A stretch of DNA of 31,279 nt, from positions 1-31,279 of the forward strand of contig UQJE01000023.1 of the NCBI GenBank assembly GCA_900541345.1. The letters are read 5' to 3'. Made by a program: the position numbers and the translations under genes. The notes under the pieces are model-generated. The model made no database searches and was not told the DNA's origin. It saw only the letters and a list, made by a program, of their open reading frames with translations. The stretch is from an uncultured Blautia sp. Lineage in GTDB: Bacteria; Bacillota; Clostridia; Lachnospirales; Lachnospiraceae. Positions 20,738 to 29,426 of this stretch are shown piece by piece. How positions within the stretch are numbered: position 1 is the first letter of the stretch; each line of letters starts with the position of its first letter.

Positions 20738-22660
20738 CTACCTCCTTGTATATCCAAACGGGTCAGAGTTGGAATCCGGAAAACAATAAAATGTGTAGCT
20801 TGAGCCGTACCGATTACGGATTTTAGTCACGTCTTGCTTGTATGCGCTCCTGTCATAGATATTAATGGCAACACCGTTGTTGGTAGCTGACGATATATCA
20901 CTAAAACAGTCGTGCTCATCAATGTATTTAGGCAATGTCCGCTGTCCGCCGGTAAATACGCTTCGGCAAGCCTCCAGAATGCTCGGATTCAGGCTCCCCG
21001 TTTGGCTCATCCAGTAACTCGCACGAGAGAACCATCCGCTATTTTGTACATAATTGTAAAGCCCGGATGCCCCAGAACCATACCTTGACCCGTTGCGCTC
21101 AAACAAATTCATCATCAGGGACGCTTCTGCTTTCGCCCCGGCAACTGTCCCTTGCTCTTGTTGACATAATCTTGCAAGTCCTCTCAGTTTCTCCTCTGAC
21201 AGGTTATATCCCGTATATGCCGTGTTTCCGGCGCTGCTCTGTGGATTATCTGGGTAATCTGGATAGCAAAAGCCGAGTACCTGACTGGATGACGGCCCAT
21301 TGCTTCGCCTCACGGAATCGCTTAAATTTCCCTCGATAGACACAAAGCTTCCGCCGCTCACACTCTCCACGATACCGATATGGCCTTCTCCACCGTAGAT
21401 TACAAGCGCACCGACCTTTGGAGAGCTGCCGAATTTGCCACGGGCTTTATACCAGTTCATGACATCAAAACAATAGGCGGTTTTTCCACCATTCATAAAA
21501 ATATTTCCATGACCCGGCTTGTTAAAAATCGCCCAAATAAACATACAGCACCACGCTGCGTCCATACCATAGTACTGTGTAATTTCATTGTGATTGCTTC
21601 CTGGAGGATTTTCTCCGGTTCCAAGCCAAGCCCTTGCCTGATTTAACACATCGTCAAGAGCAGAGCTTTTAGATTCTGCATCCTGTTCGCTCTCTTCCTG
21701 GTCTTCCTCTTGTACGTCCATCACATTTTTAAATGCAAGTTCAAGGCTCATCGTGTAAGTGCCGTTTTCCCATGTATGAGAGTCGTTCTCGATCCAATAT
21801 TTTCCGTTAAGTCCCGTTCTGGCGTCTTTTATGATTAGACCTTTTCCGGCAGTGCACCGGACATCTCCCAGTGCCTCCACATTGGCCGTCTTGTCGATTC
21901 CGTGCAATTCTGCCTGTGCCTCGGCAGTTCCGCTCCCAGAATCTACGGATATGGCACTCTGGAATACTCCGTATTTCCCAATCCATCCCCCATTACTTAC
22001 TGTTCCGATTTTTTTATTATCGGAATTGTAAATGTAAACACGGTTTACCATGCTGTCGATGGTCTCAGAGTAAGAGGAATCTATAATCCGCTCACCTTGC
22101 ACAAGGTGGAAATCTGGGATAATCTTGCCTTTTTCTATCACTTCCAGCTTTTCGCCATTCATTTGAGCAATGTACAGTTTTTTATTCTTACGGTGCGCTC
22201 TCGTGTATGCCGCCATAATAATCTCATAATAAGAGTACTGAGGGAAAAACATCTTATCAATATTGACATTTGTTTTTGCCAGCGCGCCCACCGGGATTTT
22301 TGCATCCTTACACACCATAGAGCTAATTTTTTCTGGTGTTTTTTTAACAAATTTATACGTTCCGGAAGACCGCAGAAGATGAATCATGCCATCCATTGCT
22401 GTATATGTGAGCGCTCCAGCTTCAGACTTGCGTTCTCTTGTGGTTACCATCCCAGAAAACCTTGTTTTTTTGTCGTCGGGATAGCCAGGGTAAAGCACAA
22501 TATTATCCCCTGTTTTAATATCAAGCGTTTTCACAGCCTTGTCGTTTGGGCTGTAAGCCACAGAAAAAACGACCGATCGGGCTGCCTGCGCTGCACTGCC
22601 CGACCAGTTGACGCTTGTACAATATCCTGTTATGTCATTTTTATTCCATTCCAATCTCAT
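20738..22660 (-). CDS. Baseplate hub (XkdQ/gpD-like) fused to CHAP and a third hydrolase-like domain
   Basis: A 640-residue tail-associated lysin. Residues about 1-315 are the XkdQ/late-control-D-type hub (VVFSVAYSPND, VLYPGYPDD, SLELAFKNV). After an acidic linker, residues about 332-475 form a CHAP domain with Cys371 or Cys372 (AAWCCMFIW), His427 (GHIGIV) and EGN at 443-445. Residues about 486-640 look like a SleB-type cell wall hydrolase_2 (LARLCQQEQGTVAGAKAEASLMMNLFE; Glu502 in the usual catalytic-glutamate place). The usual hub is about 330 residues, so two wall-degrading modules are added. They would open the wall during DNA injection. Start at 22660 overlaps the LysM gene stop by ATGA. 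Confidence 0.85.
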   Translation of the reverse strand: MRLEWNKNDITGYCTSVNWSGSAAQAARSVVFSVAYSPNDKAVKTLDIKTGDNIVLYPGYPDDKKTRFSGMVTTRERKSEAGALTYTAMDGMIHLLRSSGTYKFVKKTPEKISSMVCKDAKIPVGALAKTNVNIDKMFFPQYSYYEIIMAAYTRAHRKNKKLYIAQMNGEKLEVIEKGKIIPDFHLVQGERIIDSSYSETIDSMVNRVYIYNSDNKKIGTVSNGGWIGKYGVFQSAISVDSGSGTAEAQAELHGIDKTANVEALGDVRCTAGKGLIIKDARTGLNGKYWIENDSHTWENGTYTMSLELAFKNVMDVQEEDQEESEQDAESKSSALDDVLNQARAWLGTGENPPGSNHNEITQYYGMDAAWCCMFIWAIFNKPGHGNIFMNGGKTAYCFDVMNWYKARGKFGSSPKVGALVIYGGEGHIGIVESVSGGSFVSIEGNLSDSVRRSNGPSSSQVLGFCYPDYPDNPQSSAGNTAYTGYNLSEEKLRGLARLCQQEQGTVAGAKAEASLMMNLFERNGSRYGSGASGLYNYVQNSGWFSRASYWMSQTGSLNPSILEACRSVFTGGQRTLPKYIDEHDCFSDISSATNNGVAINIYDRSAYKQDVTKIRNRYGSSYTFYCFPDSNSDPFGYTRR

Positions 22661-23346
22661 TTTGGTATCACCAACTTCGTCCCCGGGAAAATCCACCAGC
22701 CAGGTACACCCCTGTGTGAGCTGCTGACATATCCGTGTTTTCTCGCTGCATTTTCAATGACATCTTTATTTGCATTGTACAATTTTGTTTCTTTTGAGCC
22801 GTCGCCATAATACTTCTTCGCCAGATTCCAGAGATTGTCTCCGCTTTTTACGATGTGCGTTTTTGGCGGAGTTTGCACCGGTCTTACAGTCGGCTTTTTC
22901 GCCGGTTTTTTATTTGCCGGCTCTTTTTTAGGCAACTCTTTTTTTGGCTTCGTGTACGTGGGCTTGCGGTACTCTTGCAGCGATATGCTGTACTCTATGT
23001 CTCCTGTTCCGTCTGGCTCACCATAGGAAAACGACTGTATTGTGTACTCGGCATTTACATTAGTACCGGTAATGGTCAATCTAACAGCTTTTTCCAGCCA
23101 TTTTTTTATCTTTTTGACATACTCATAAGGCGCTCGGTCTTTTGGATACGCTGCGAAAGGATAATCTTTTGCTGGAAAAAAAGAAGAGAACTCGATAGTA
23201 TCGAGACCTCTCTTGCCAAGAATCGTTACATCTCCCTTTGTCTGTATGTTGACGGTCTGGTGTCCAACAGAAGACCCCGCGGAAAAGGAAGCGGGGAGAA
23301 TTGGAATCTGTATTGAGTCTTTATCTTGTTTTAGCCATATTTCCAT
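22657..23346 (-). CDS. LysM-domain tail protein (XkdP-like)
   Basis: A 229-residue tail protein. The N-terminal part (1-125) has the strand pattern FSAGSSVGHQTVNIQTKGDVTILGKRGL and YPFAAYPKDRAPYEYVKKIKKWLE of XkdP-type tail proteins; a Lys/Pro-rich linker follows; the C-terminal LysM domain (about 163-229, THIVKSGDNLWNLAKKYYGD) should bind peptidoglycan or act as baseplate connector. GGAGG is eight bases before ATG 23346. The stop overlaps the start of the hub gene. Confidence 0.85.
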   Translation of the reverse strand: MEIWLKQDKDSIQIPILPASFSAGSSVGHQTVNIQTKGDVTILGKRGLDTIEFSSFFPAKDYPFAAYPKDRAPYEYVKKIKKWLEKAVRLTITGTNVNAEYTIQSFSYGEPDGTGDIEYSISLQEYRKPTYTKPKKELPKKEPANKKPAKKPTVRPVQTPPKTHIVKSGDNLWNLAKKYYGDGSKETKLYNANKDVIENAARKHGYVSSSHRGVPGWWIFPGTKLVIPK

Positions 23347-23359
23347 GTCTTTCGCCTCC

Positions 23360-25600
23360 TTATGCCATGTTTACGGATGTTTCCACTATTTTTCTTGCGA
23401 CCGCCTCAGCAATACGGTCAATGTCCGCATCTTCCCGGACAATAATCTGGTCAGCTAATTTCGCAATTGCAACAGAGATTTTTCCTTTTCCCTCTTCTCT
23501 TGCCATTCTCACGGACTCATCGTGTGGGTACACCCTTGTGCCGCTCGGCAGGTCAACAATCTCACCACCTTGCTCGCTGATCTGTACAATACCGCCCTTC
23601 CAGTTATCCGTTCCTTTTGCCAGCGTTGGAATAGTAGGTATATTAAATCCTAAATGTCCGCCGCCTGCAAAATCCGGCAGGTCGATGCTGATTTTATTAA
23701 TCGCTCCAATTGCTTTATTTACAAGGTTAATCACCGCATTAATAGGCGTCTTCACAAGTCCTTCTAATGCTCCGAAAGCGTTTGCAACAATACTTTTCAG
23801 AGATTCCCATGCCGCCGACCAATTTCCAGAAAAAATATTATTTATAAAATCAACAATACCGTCCAGAACACCTTTTACATTGTTTATTACCTCTTTTATT
23901 CCGTCATACCATGTTCCGAAATAATCCTGTACAGCATCAAGCGCAGTTTGGAATCCAGTCTTAAAAATATCTCCGATAAATCCGATAATTTCCCCCATCT
24001 TTGTAATTGCTGCATCAATAACATTATTGATTTTGTCAATTACTTTTCCAAACGCAACTTTAATGCTTTCCCATAATTCAGATGCAGAATCACAGACTTT
24101 TGAAAACCACTTGGACACGTCTTTGCCGAATCCTGCTATAGCTTTCCCTACTGTCACGAGAAAAGCTTTGATTTTATCCCAGTTTTTATATACCAAAATC
24201 GCAGCCGCCGCAAATGCTGCAACAGCTATAACAGCTATATTGGTAGGACGTGTTAATATTTTTATAATCCCCCCCGCAGCCTTTATTGAGGACGACATTG
24301 TTTTTATGGCTCCAGCAGCTTCTCCGAAAGTTTCAATAGTTCCACCGATTCCTTTGTGTAGTTTTCCGATTGTGAGCAATGCCGGTCCTATAGCCGCCGC
24401 AATTCCAGCAAACTTGACAATGTTTTTTTGTGTTGCAGGCTCAAGATCATTCCACCAATCCACAAGTTCTCCGATTTTATCAATCGCTTCTGTAACATAA
24501 GGAATCAACATATTCCCGATAGGCTGTAACACGTCAACCTGTATTGTGCGCCACAAGCCGCCAAGGGCAGAAGAAAGGCTGTCATACTTGACGTTTACCA
24601 TTTCCATCATGGAGTCTTTTGTTTTGTCAAAAGATTCTTCTACGCCTGCCAGAGATGTTACAACAGACGGACCGAGGTCTTCCCACATTGTACCAAAAAG
24701 ATTTACGCCCGCTGCGCTTTGCGCAACTGGGTCTTTCATTGCCGCCAGTCCTTGTATCACCTGGTCAAACGCTTCTTTTGCGCCGTCCCCACCTGCAGCA
24801 AACTTGGCCGCCATTGCATCGGCATTAAGCCCAAGAGCCTCAAATCCTGCAATCGTCGTATCTGACCCATCAATCGCGCGGATAGAAAACTCCTTAACCG
24901 CATCCCCGATTTTATCAAGGTTAAAAGCGCCATTCTGTGCTCCGGCTGCCATGATGTTAAACATATCTTCGGCATCCATTCCCAGCTTCCCAAACTGGAC
25001 GGAATACTCGTTGATGCTGTCCATCATCTCGCCGGAAAAATCAAGTCCGTTTTGCGAACCTTGCGCAATCAAATTAAACGCTTCGTTTGCTGACACTCCG
25101 AAATTTTTAATCAGTGTATCTGCAGCTCTGGTACTTTCCGCAACGTCGTATCCCATCGTGTCAGATAACGTGATAGCGTACTCGGTAATCGCCCCCAGTG
25201 TCCCGTCTTGCAGATATGACATATTCTGTTTGACCTTTGCCATTGCATCAGCAACATCATTCATAGACTCCCCGAAGTTATCTTTATAGACATCATTAAT
25301 AATGTCTTGATACTTTCCCATCTCTTCTGTTGCTGTGCCTGTAGCAGCCGCAAACTGATTAAATGCGCTTTGTGATTCATCGGCGAAATGGATTGCCGCC
25401 GTTCCTACCGCCGTAAGCGGTACAGTGACAGCCTTTGACATGGTTTCGCCAACACTGGAAAACACTGCACCAACGGCTTCGAATTTATCGGCGGTTTCCT
25501 GAAATCTTTTTTCTACATTTTTAGCGGCTGTTATAACTTGCTTCGAGGGGTTTGTGAACTGGTCTATGAGCTTTACAACCGCAGCTACTGTTTTAGACAT
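23360..25600 (-). CDS. Tail tape measure protein
   Basis: A 746-residue protein with the properties of a tape measure: N-terminal coiled-coil helix, PhageMin_Tail/TP901-type domain (ATGTATEEMGKYQDIINDV, ESTRAADTLIKNFGVSANEAF, LDFSGEMMDSINEY), hydrophobic segments (about 395-475) and an alternation of helices with Trp (about 480-620). Its length would set the tail length. The glycine-rich C-terminus contains FAGGGHLGFNIPTIP. The start at 25600 lies 9 nt after GAGGG; the frameshift product of the chaperone gene overlaps it by 8 bp. Confidence 0.9.
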   Translation of the reverse strand: MSKTVAAVVKLIDQFTNPSKQVITAAKNVEKRFQETADKFEAVGAVFSSVGETMSKAVTVPLTAVGTAAIHFADESQSAFNQFAAATGTATEEMGKYQDIINDVYKDNFGESMNDVADAMAKVKQNMSYLQDGTLGAITEYAITLSDTMGYDVAESTRAADTLIKNFGVSANEAFNLIAQGSQNGLDFSGEMMDSINEYSVQFGKLGMDAEDMFNIMAAGAQNGAFNLDKIGDAVKEFSIRAIDGSDTTIAGFEALGLNADAMAAKFAAGGDGAKEAFDQVIQGLAAMKDPVAQSAAGVNLFGTMWEDLGPSVVTSLAGVEESFDKTKDSMMEMVNVKYDSLSSALGGLWRTIQVDVLQPIGNMLIPYVTEAIDKIGELVDWWNDLEPATQKNIVKFAGIAAAIGPALLTIGKLHKGIGGTIETFGEAAGAIKTMSSSIKAAGGIIKILTRPTNIAVIAVAAFAAAAILVYKNWDKIKAFLVTVGKAIAGFGKDVSKWFSKVCDSASELWESIKVAFGKVIDKINNVIDAAITKMGEIIGFIGDIFKTGFQTALDAVQDYFGTWYDGIKEVINNVKGVLDGIVDFINNIFSGNWSAAWESLKSIVANAFGALEGLVKTPINAVINLVNKAIGAINKISIDLPDFAGGGHLGFNIPTIPTLAKGTDNWKGGIVQISEQGGEIVDLPSGTRVYPHDESVRMAREEGKGKISVAIAKLADQIIVREDADIDRIAEAVARKIVETSVNMA

Positions 25601-25766
25601 TACTTAATTCCCTCGCTTCCCTCTTCATATCCGCTATTTCCTGTTTTAAAAAAGCACGGGTTACAAGCCTTTCGCCTGCACCCATGCTGTAATATTCGGA
25701 CGGTTTCCATTTTTTAAGACGGAACAGCGCATAGGCTGTGCTTGCGTCTGCATCCGTCTTTATGAG
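25593..25766 (-). CDS. Tail assembly chaperone, -1 frame extension (gpT-like)
   Basis: A 57-residue open frame with no start codon of its own that begins at the slippery site and ends at 25593. The reading LIKTDADASTAYALFRLKKW, PSEYYSMGAGERLVTRAFLKQEIADMKREA is a typical tail chaperone T part. Ribosomes slipping -1 on A AAA AAC would give a fusion of about 190 residues. The stop lies inside the first codons of the tape measure gene. Confidence 0.8.
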   Translation of the reverse strand, partial: LIKTDADASTAYALFRLKKWKPSEYYSMGAGERLVTRAFLKQEIADMKREARELSNV

Positions 25767-26164
25767 TTTTTTACGTCTTTTTCCGCATCATCAGACAGTC
25801 CGGAAAGGGAGATAATTTCCCCGGCGATTTTTCCGGCTTCCGCATCAAAAAGAATTTCCGCAAGGTCTTTCGGAGTTTTTACACCAAAATGCTCCATCAG
25901 GTTTGTGTCTCTTAAATTCGGCTCAACAACACCCTCAACGCAATACATCAGGTTAATATCTGCCAGCCTTGAAAAATCTTTATTTCCGTCCTTGTCAACC
26001 ATCATGGCAGAAATATCATTGAGTTTTCTTCCGCTCAGTTCTTTTATAACAATATTCGCCTCTTCTCCAACAATCTTGGAAAGCCTTGCGGATTTCATTG
26101 TTTTTGTCTCTTTTTTGAGTAATGTTTCTTTATCAATTCGGATTAATTTTTCAATTAAATTCAT
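25760..26164 (-). CDS. Tail assembly chaperone, zero-frame product (gpG/XkdN-like)
   Basis: A 134-residue helical protein. It begins MNLIEKLIRIDKETLLKKET, contains LSGRKLNDISAMMVDKDGNKDF and VVEPNLRDTNLMEHFGVKTPKDLAEILFDAEAGKI, the core signature of XkdN-like tail chaperones that coat the tape measure before tube polymerisation. The ATG at 26164 has AAGGAG six bases upstream; the reading from 26215 enters the previous gene. It ends KNS with the slippery site at codons 132-133. Confidence 0.85.
   Translation of the reverse strand: MNLIEKLIRIDKETLLKKETKTMKSARLSKIVGEEANIVIKELSGRKLNDISAMMVDKDGNKDFSRLADINLMYCVEGVVEPNLRDTNLMEHFGVKTPKDLAEILFDAEAGKIAGEIISLSGLSDDAEKDVKNS
25766..25772 (-). promoter_or_regulatory. 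Programmed -1 ribosomal frameshift site
   Basis: Minus strand A AAA AAC in the zero frame (GTA AAA AAC TCA TAA), two codons before the stop. This is the canonical X XXY YYZ heptamer. It leads into the T-like frame 25766-25593. Any stimulatory structure downstream was not assessed. Confidence 0.87.
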
Positions 26165-26177
26165 GTTTTTCTCCTTT

Positions 26178-26612
26178 TTATGCTGTGATAGATTCCAGAA
26201 CGTCAAAGCTGCCAAATGTAAACGGAATAGATTCTTCGCCCAGTTTTGTAGCTTCCCAGTCTGCTAAAGTAAGCTCAGTAAAAACACAATTATTCAGTGC
26301 GATTCGTTCCGCTCCTAAAGCTTCCGGGTCTTCCAGTTTGGAAATGATCGTTGCTCTTGTTGCCTTTCCTTCTTTTAGGTTGGCAGCAATTTTATTGATA
26401 AAATAAGAGGACACTTTGTTCAATTTAAGTGTCCCACTTCCCGAAATCCCTGTAACTTTTGTTCCTTTTTCGAGGGTTCTTGTCATGTTTACATCTGAGG
26501 TATCAAGCTTAATTTTAGCTTCTAAACCGACAACCTCAGCCATGTAATCATTATCAACCCAAACCTCCCCAAAAGTTCCGTTTATCACTCTATCGGCTGT
26601 ATAATTATCCAT
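26178..26612 (-). CDS. Tail tube protein (XkdM-like)
   Basis: A 144-residue protein of the DUF2001/XkdM family, the inner tube of a contractile tail. Typical are MDNYTADRVINGTFGEVWVDN, the EVVGLEAKIKLDTSDVNMTRTLEKGTKVTG strand pair, and FTELTLADWEATKLGEESIPFTFGSFDVLE near the end. GGAGG precedes the ATG. It lies between sheath and chaperone, as in PBSX (XkdK, XkdM). Confidence 0.92.
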   Translation of the reverse strand: MDNYTADRVINGTFGEVWVDNDYMAEVVGLEAKIKLDTSDVNMTRTLEKGTKVTGISGSGTLKLNKVSSYFINKIAANLKEGKATRATIISKLEDPEALGAERIALNNCVFTELTLADWEATKLGEESIPFTFGSFDVLESITA

Positions 26613-26624
26613 TGTTCACCCTCC

Positions 26625-27704
26625 TTATACTGCAATATTGAGCGTAATGTCTTCCATGACGTCCGCAATGGTTACACTGGCGTTCATAAAGATTTTTTCG
26701 TCTGTGTACTGTTTTTTTACTTCTGCGTCCGGCATAGCTTCCACGACATCCCTATCCATGCCTTTTGTTTCTACAAGGTAATCCCGAATTGCTTCCACGT
26801 CAAAATCTACTTCGTAGTAATCCAGCAATCCGCCCCTTGTAAGCTCGTCAAAATAAGAACGTACAGCCATCAGCACAAGGCATTTATTATCAAAAATGTT
26901 GGTATATTTCCCGATGTAGTAATCCTCAATCAAAATTGTAAGATCATCATTAATCATATCCATGACCTCAACAACTTTGATTTTTTTCCACGGGTCGGCT
27001 TTTTCTTCTGAGGTCGTTGTGAGAGAGTTTACCCCTCTGGCAACCTTTACTTTTTCGCCGTCATAATAAAGAACGAATTTGCCCGCTTTAATCGCTGTAT
27101 CAATCGTGGAACGTTCCATGATGGTACACTCAGATACTTCAGGCAGCACAGAAAATGTAGTAGCTTCTGTGGCTGGAGTGCCGGCAATCAGACCGACAAT
27201 TCTGGAACAAAACTTATCTGCCGTATATTTCTTTTCTCCGATTGTTGCGCTGTCAGTTGCATAATTAACAACCCCCTCGCTATCTGCTTCCTGATTTGGC
27301 AAGACAGCTTTTACTTTATTTCTTTTTCCTCTCTGTTCTTTAACCCATGTTGCCACTGCCTGCTCCTGCTTATCTGTTTTGATTGTCGGACAGCACAGCC
27401 AATTTACTTTTTTAAGTTCAAAGTAAGCCAACGCTTTTTTGTAATCCGCATCTCCTGTGCCGAGAACATACACCACAATCTTGCTCGGTGCATTGACATT
27501 GCCTTTTAAAGCAAGGGTAATCTGTTCTTTGCTGTCCGGGCTTAATTCCGTTGGGATGTCGGATTCCTTGTAAATCACAACTGGATTTGTTTTTACAGAT
27601 GTAGTTGCCTCTTTGATAATCATTCCAACCGCTCCACGCTGAGAGCGCTTAATGGTGTTTTTTGCGGCGCTTACAAAAACAATATTTAACGCTGGTAATC
27701 CCAT
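26625..27704 (-). CDS. Tail sheath protein (XkdK-like)
   Basis: A 359-residue contractile tail sheath subunit. Known patterns are the N-terminal GLPALNIVFVSAAKNTIKRSQRG, FKRG-like start of the domain SPDSKEQITLALKGNVNAPSKIVVYVLG, GIIAGTPATEATTFSVLPEV-like (VGLIAGTPATEATTF) segment, and the end MNASVTIADVMEDITLNIAV. Polymerises around the tube and contracts. GGAGG lies eleven bases before the ATG, which is at the stop of the upstream gene. It is the marker that this is a myovirus-type or tailocin-type tail. Confidence 0.93.
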   Translation of the reverse strand: MGLPALNIVFVSAAKNTIKRSQRGAVGMIIKEATTSVKTNPVVIYKESDIPTELSPDSKEQITLALKGNVNAPSKIVVYVLGTGDADYKKALAYFELKKVNWLCCPTIKTDKQEQAVATWVKEQRGKRNKVKAVLPNQEADSEGVVNYATDSATIGEKKYTADKFCSRIVGLIAGTPATEATTFSVLPEVSECTIMERSTIDTAIKAGKFVLYYDGEKVKVARGVNSLTTTSEEKADPWKKIKVVEVMDMINDDLTILIEDYYIGKYTNIFDNKCLVLMAVRSYFDELTRGGLLDYYEVDFDVEAIRDYLVETKGMDRDVVEAMPDAEVKKQYTDEKIFMNASVTIADVMEDITLNIAV

Positions 27705-28145
27705 TTATCTTTTTACCTCCGTTTTTACTCTAAAATCGCCCATAAGGGCGCTATTATCAGGTTCTTTTTTGATTTCATCCCAAAATTCCACGTCAAAAGT
27801 AAATACTGGTATATTGGAGTGCTCGCCGGCAAAATCCGTAAACAGCTCACTGGTAGAAAGATGTCTGGCTCCGACCACCAGTTTTTGACAAAATGTATTC
27901 TCCATCTTTTCAAAAAAATCCATTGCTTTACTTTCGTCTGGAGAATTTTGGATGTAATCAATTTCTATTTCCACGTTTTTGTGGATTGCATTTTTTGTTG
28001 CCTCTGAAAATGTTTGTGTTGTATACACAAAAAAACACGGCTTGGAATAACCCTCCACCGTGTCTGCTCCGTAGACTTTTGCCTGCGGATATAACTTTTT
28101 TAAAGCGGAGTTGACCGCTTTTTTAATCTCTTTTAAAGATGGCAT
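27705..28145 (-). CDS. Tail terminator family protein (DUF6838)
   Basis: A 146-residue protein starting MPSLKEIKKAVNSALKKLYP with YSKPCFFVYTTQTFSEATKNAIHKNVEIEIDYI; this N-terminal helix and strand layout fits the tail terminator/DUF6838 proteins that cap the tail tube. Its TAATG overlaps the end of the HK97-gp10-like gene, and the sheath start follows immediately. Confidence 0.75.
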   Translation of the reverse strand: MPSLKEIKKAVNSALKKLYPQAKVYGADTVEGYSKPCFFVYTTQTFSEATKNAIHKNVEIEIDYIQNSPDESKAMDFFEKMENTFCQKLVVGARHLSTSELFTDFAGEHSNIPVFTFDVEFWDEIKKEPDNSALMGDFRVKTEVKR

Positions 28146-28642
28146 TAATCTAGCCCCGCGTCTTTTAAAATCTCATTTAATAATTCCTGTCCAATCAGTT
28201 CCGAGTATTCCGACCTTTGAGCCATGTATCTCGCAACAGTCTTTCTTCCAGGGACGTCTTTAATATATTTTCCCGTCCCTGCCTTTATCTTTCCGTTTTT
28301 GGACTTGCGTCCGTGCGATACCAAAGCGTGACCATCTTCGTAGAAATGATAATGAGGCGCTTTCGACGTAACAGCCACAGAATACCCTGAGCCGTTTTTT
28401 ACGACTTTCCCTTGCCGGAAACTATTTTCCAATCGGTTTTTTATAATTTCCGCTTCCTCGTCAGATGTGACTTTCCCGTGATAATGATGTCCTTTCGCTT
28501 CCTGCTGCACTCGCTTTTTTAAATCCTTGGCGATGTTCCGAGCTTCTTTTTTCAGGACTTTTTCCGTGCTGTGTGGAAACTGTTTGGCGGCTTTTTCGAG
28601 ATTTTCCGACAGAAAACCCTTACCGATAATTTCAACGTCCAT
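28145..28642 (-). CDS. HK97 gp10-like head-tail component
   Basis: A 165-residue basic protein. N-terminal MDVEIIGKGFLSENLEKAAKQFPHSTEKVLKKEARNIAKDLKKRVQ and the HYHFYEDGH motif (FYEDGHALVSHGRKSKNGKI) are typical of HK97 gp10/minor capsid-tail connector proteins, which complete the neck. The ATG at 28642 lies inside the end of the previous gene and its only site is a weak GAG, consistent with coupled translation. Confidence 0.85.
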   Translation of the reverse strand: MDVEIIGKGFLSENLEKAAKQFPHSTEKVLKKEARNIAKDLKKRVQQEAKGHHYHGKVTSDEEAEIIKNRLENSFRQGKVVKNGSGYSVAVTSKAPHYHFYEDGHALVSHGRKSKNGKIKAGTGKYIKDVPGRKTVARYMAQRSEYSELIGQELLNEILKDAGLD

Positions 28643-28985
28643 ACTGCTCACGCTCAAACACCTCCGTTGCCTGGATTTCCAATATTTCATGTCGTTCGTC
28701 TATATCAATAGGCGAGCCAGATATCTCAAAGGTACGTCCATGATACAGGATGCGCATATCTGCCGTAACATACTGGTTATATCTCACGTAAAACCTGTGA
28801 GTGGTTTCCGGCTTAAGCTTTCCCATAAAGGCACTTTCAGAGGATTTAAAGGGTTTCACCGTCGCCCAAACAGAGCGGTACGGCGCCCATTCTGTCTTGG
28901 TCTGCCCCATATCATCCTCTTTCTCTTTCGGCTTTAAAAATGTGATTCTTTTATTTAATTTTCCAACATTAACCAACAGGCTCAC
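28632..28985 (-). CDS. Phage head-tail adaptor (SPP1 gp16-like joining protein)
   Basis: A 117-residue protein with NKRITFLKPKEKEDDMGQTKTEWAPYRSVWATVKPF, the signature of the head-tail joining family (Phage_H_T_join), and YVTADMRILYHGRTFEISGSPIDIDERHEILEIQATE in the second half. The start is uncertain: GTG at 28985 is directly after GAGG, TTG at 28976 has nine-base spacing. Confidence 0.88.
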   Translation of the reverse strand: MSLLVNVGKLNKRITFLKPKEKEDDMGQTKTEWAPYRSVWATVKPFKSSESAFMGKLKPETTHRFYVRYNQYVTADMRILYHGRTFEISGSPIDIDERHEILEIQATEVFEREQYGR

Positions 28986-29262
28986 CCTCTTTCAGAAGTG
29001 CTTCAGACTGCAATTGCAAAACCAGTGAGGATACCACATGAGTCAATCTCTGCTTATCACTCTCTTTTACAGTCAGAACACGGTTTTCGTAAAAATCCTG
29101 AATAACAAGCCAATAAAGCATTTTGATTTTGGGGTTTTCCTCTTCATAAAATCCCACCGCATCCTTGATGTATTGCTCAGTGGCTTGCATCATCACTTCC
29201 AAAACCACGTCATCTGCATCCTCGTCAATCCTCAGATAAGTTTTAACATCGTCCAACATCAT
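28969..29262 (-). CDS. Head-tail connector (gp6/gp15-like)
   Basis: A 97-residue protein, MMLDDVKTYLRIDEDADDVVLEVMMQATEQYIKDAVG, a clear fit to the small head-tail connector (gp6/DNA packaging) family that binds the portal ring. Stop and start overlap the neighbours (ATGA with upstream, 17 bp with downstream). Confidence 0.9.
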   Translation of the reverse strand: MMLDDVKTYLRIDEDADDVVLEVMMQATEQYIKDAVGFYEEENPKIKMLYWLVIQDFYENRVLTVKESDKQRLTHVVSSLVLQLQSEALLKEGEPVG

Positions 29263-29426
29263 GCAAGATCACCGCCTTGCTCTTTCAGAAACTCCGCTAC
29301 AACATCCGCTTTTTTTGTTGCCGTAATGCTATAACCTAGACCACCGGCCAAGGTTTTAATTTCGGAAATGGTCATTCCGTTTAATTCCTCGGCCGTGTAG
29401 GTCTTCGGCTGTGGGTTATAGCTCAT
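29259..29426 (-). CDS. Small Rho-N/SAP-like capsid-adjacent protein
   Basis: A 55-residue protein beginning MSYNPQPKTYTAEELNGMTISEIKTLAGGLGYSITATKKADVVAEFLKEQ, in short pieces YTAEELNGMTISEIKTLA and KKADVVAEFLKEQ, resembling the Rho N-terminal/SAP helix-extended-loop-helix that many Firmicutes phages encode right after the capsid gene. It may bind DNA or capsid; the role is unproven. The ATG at 29426 overlaps the capsid stop (TGATG). Confidence 0.7.
   Translation of the reverse strand: MSYNPQPKTYTAEELNGMTISEIKTLAGGLGYSITATKKADVVAEFLKEQGGDLA

Noticed and set aside
21902..22810. A long plus-strand open frame opposite the hub gene
   Set aside because: It lacks a ribosome-binding site and family signatures and lies antisense to a gene with clear domains and overlapping neighbours.
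24546..25289. A long plus-strand open frame opposite the tape measure gene
   Set aside because: Its composition (Ser/Pro/Ala-rich) is the shadow of the helical tape measure coding sequence, and no start site or promoter supports it.
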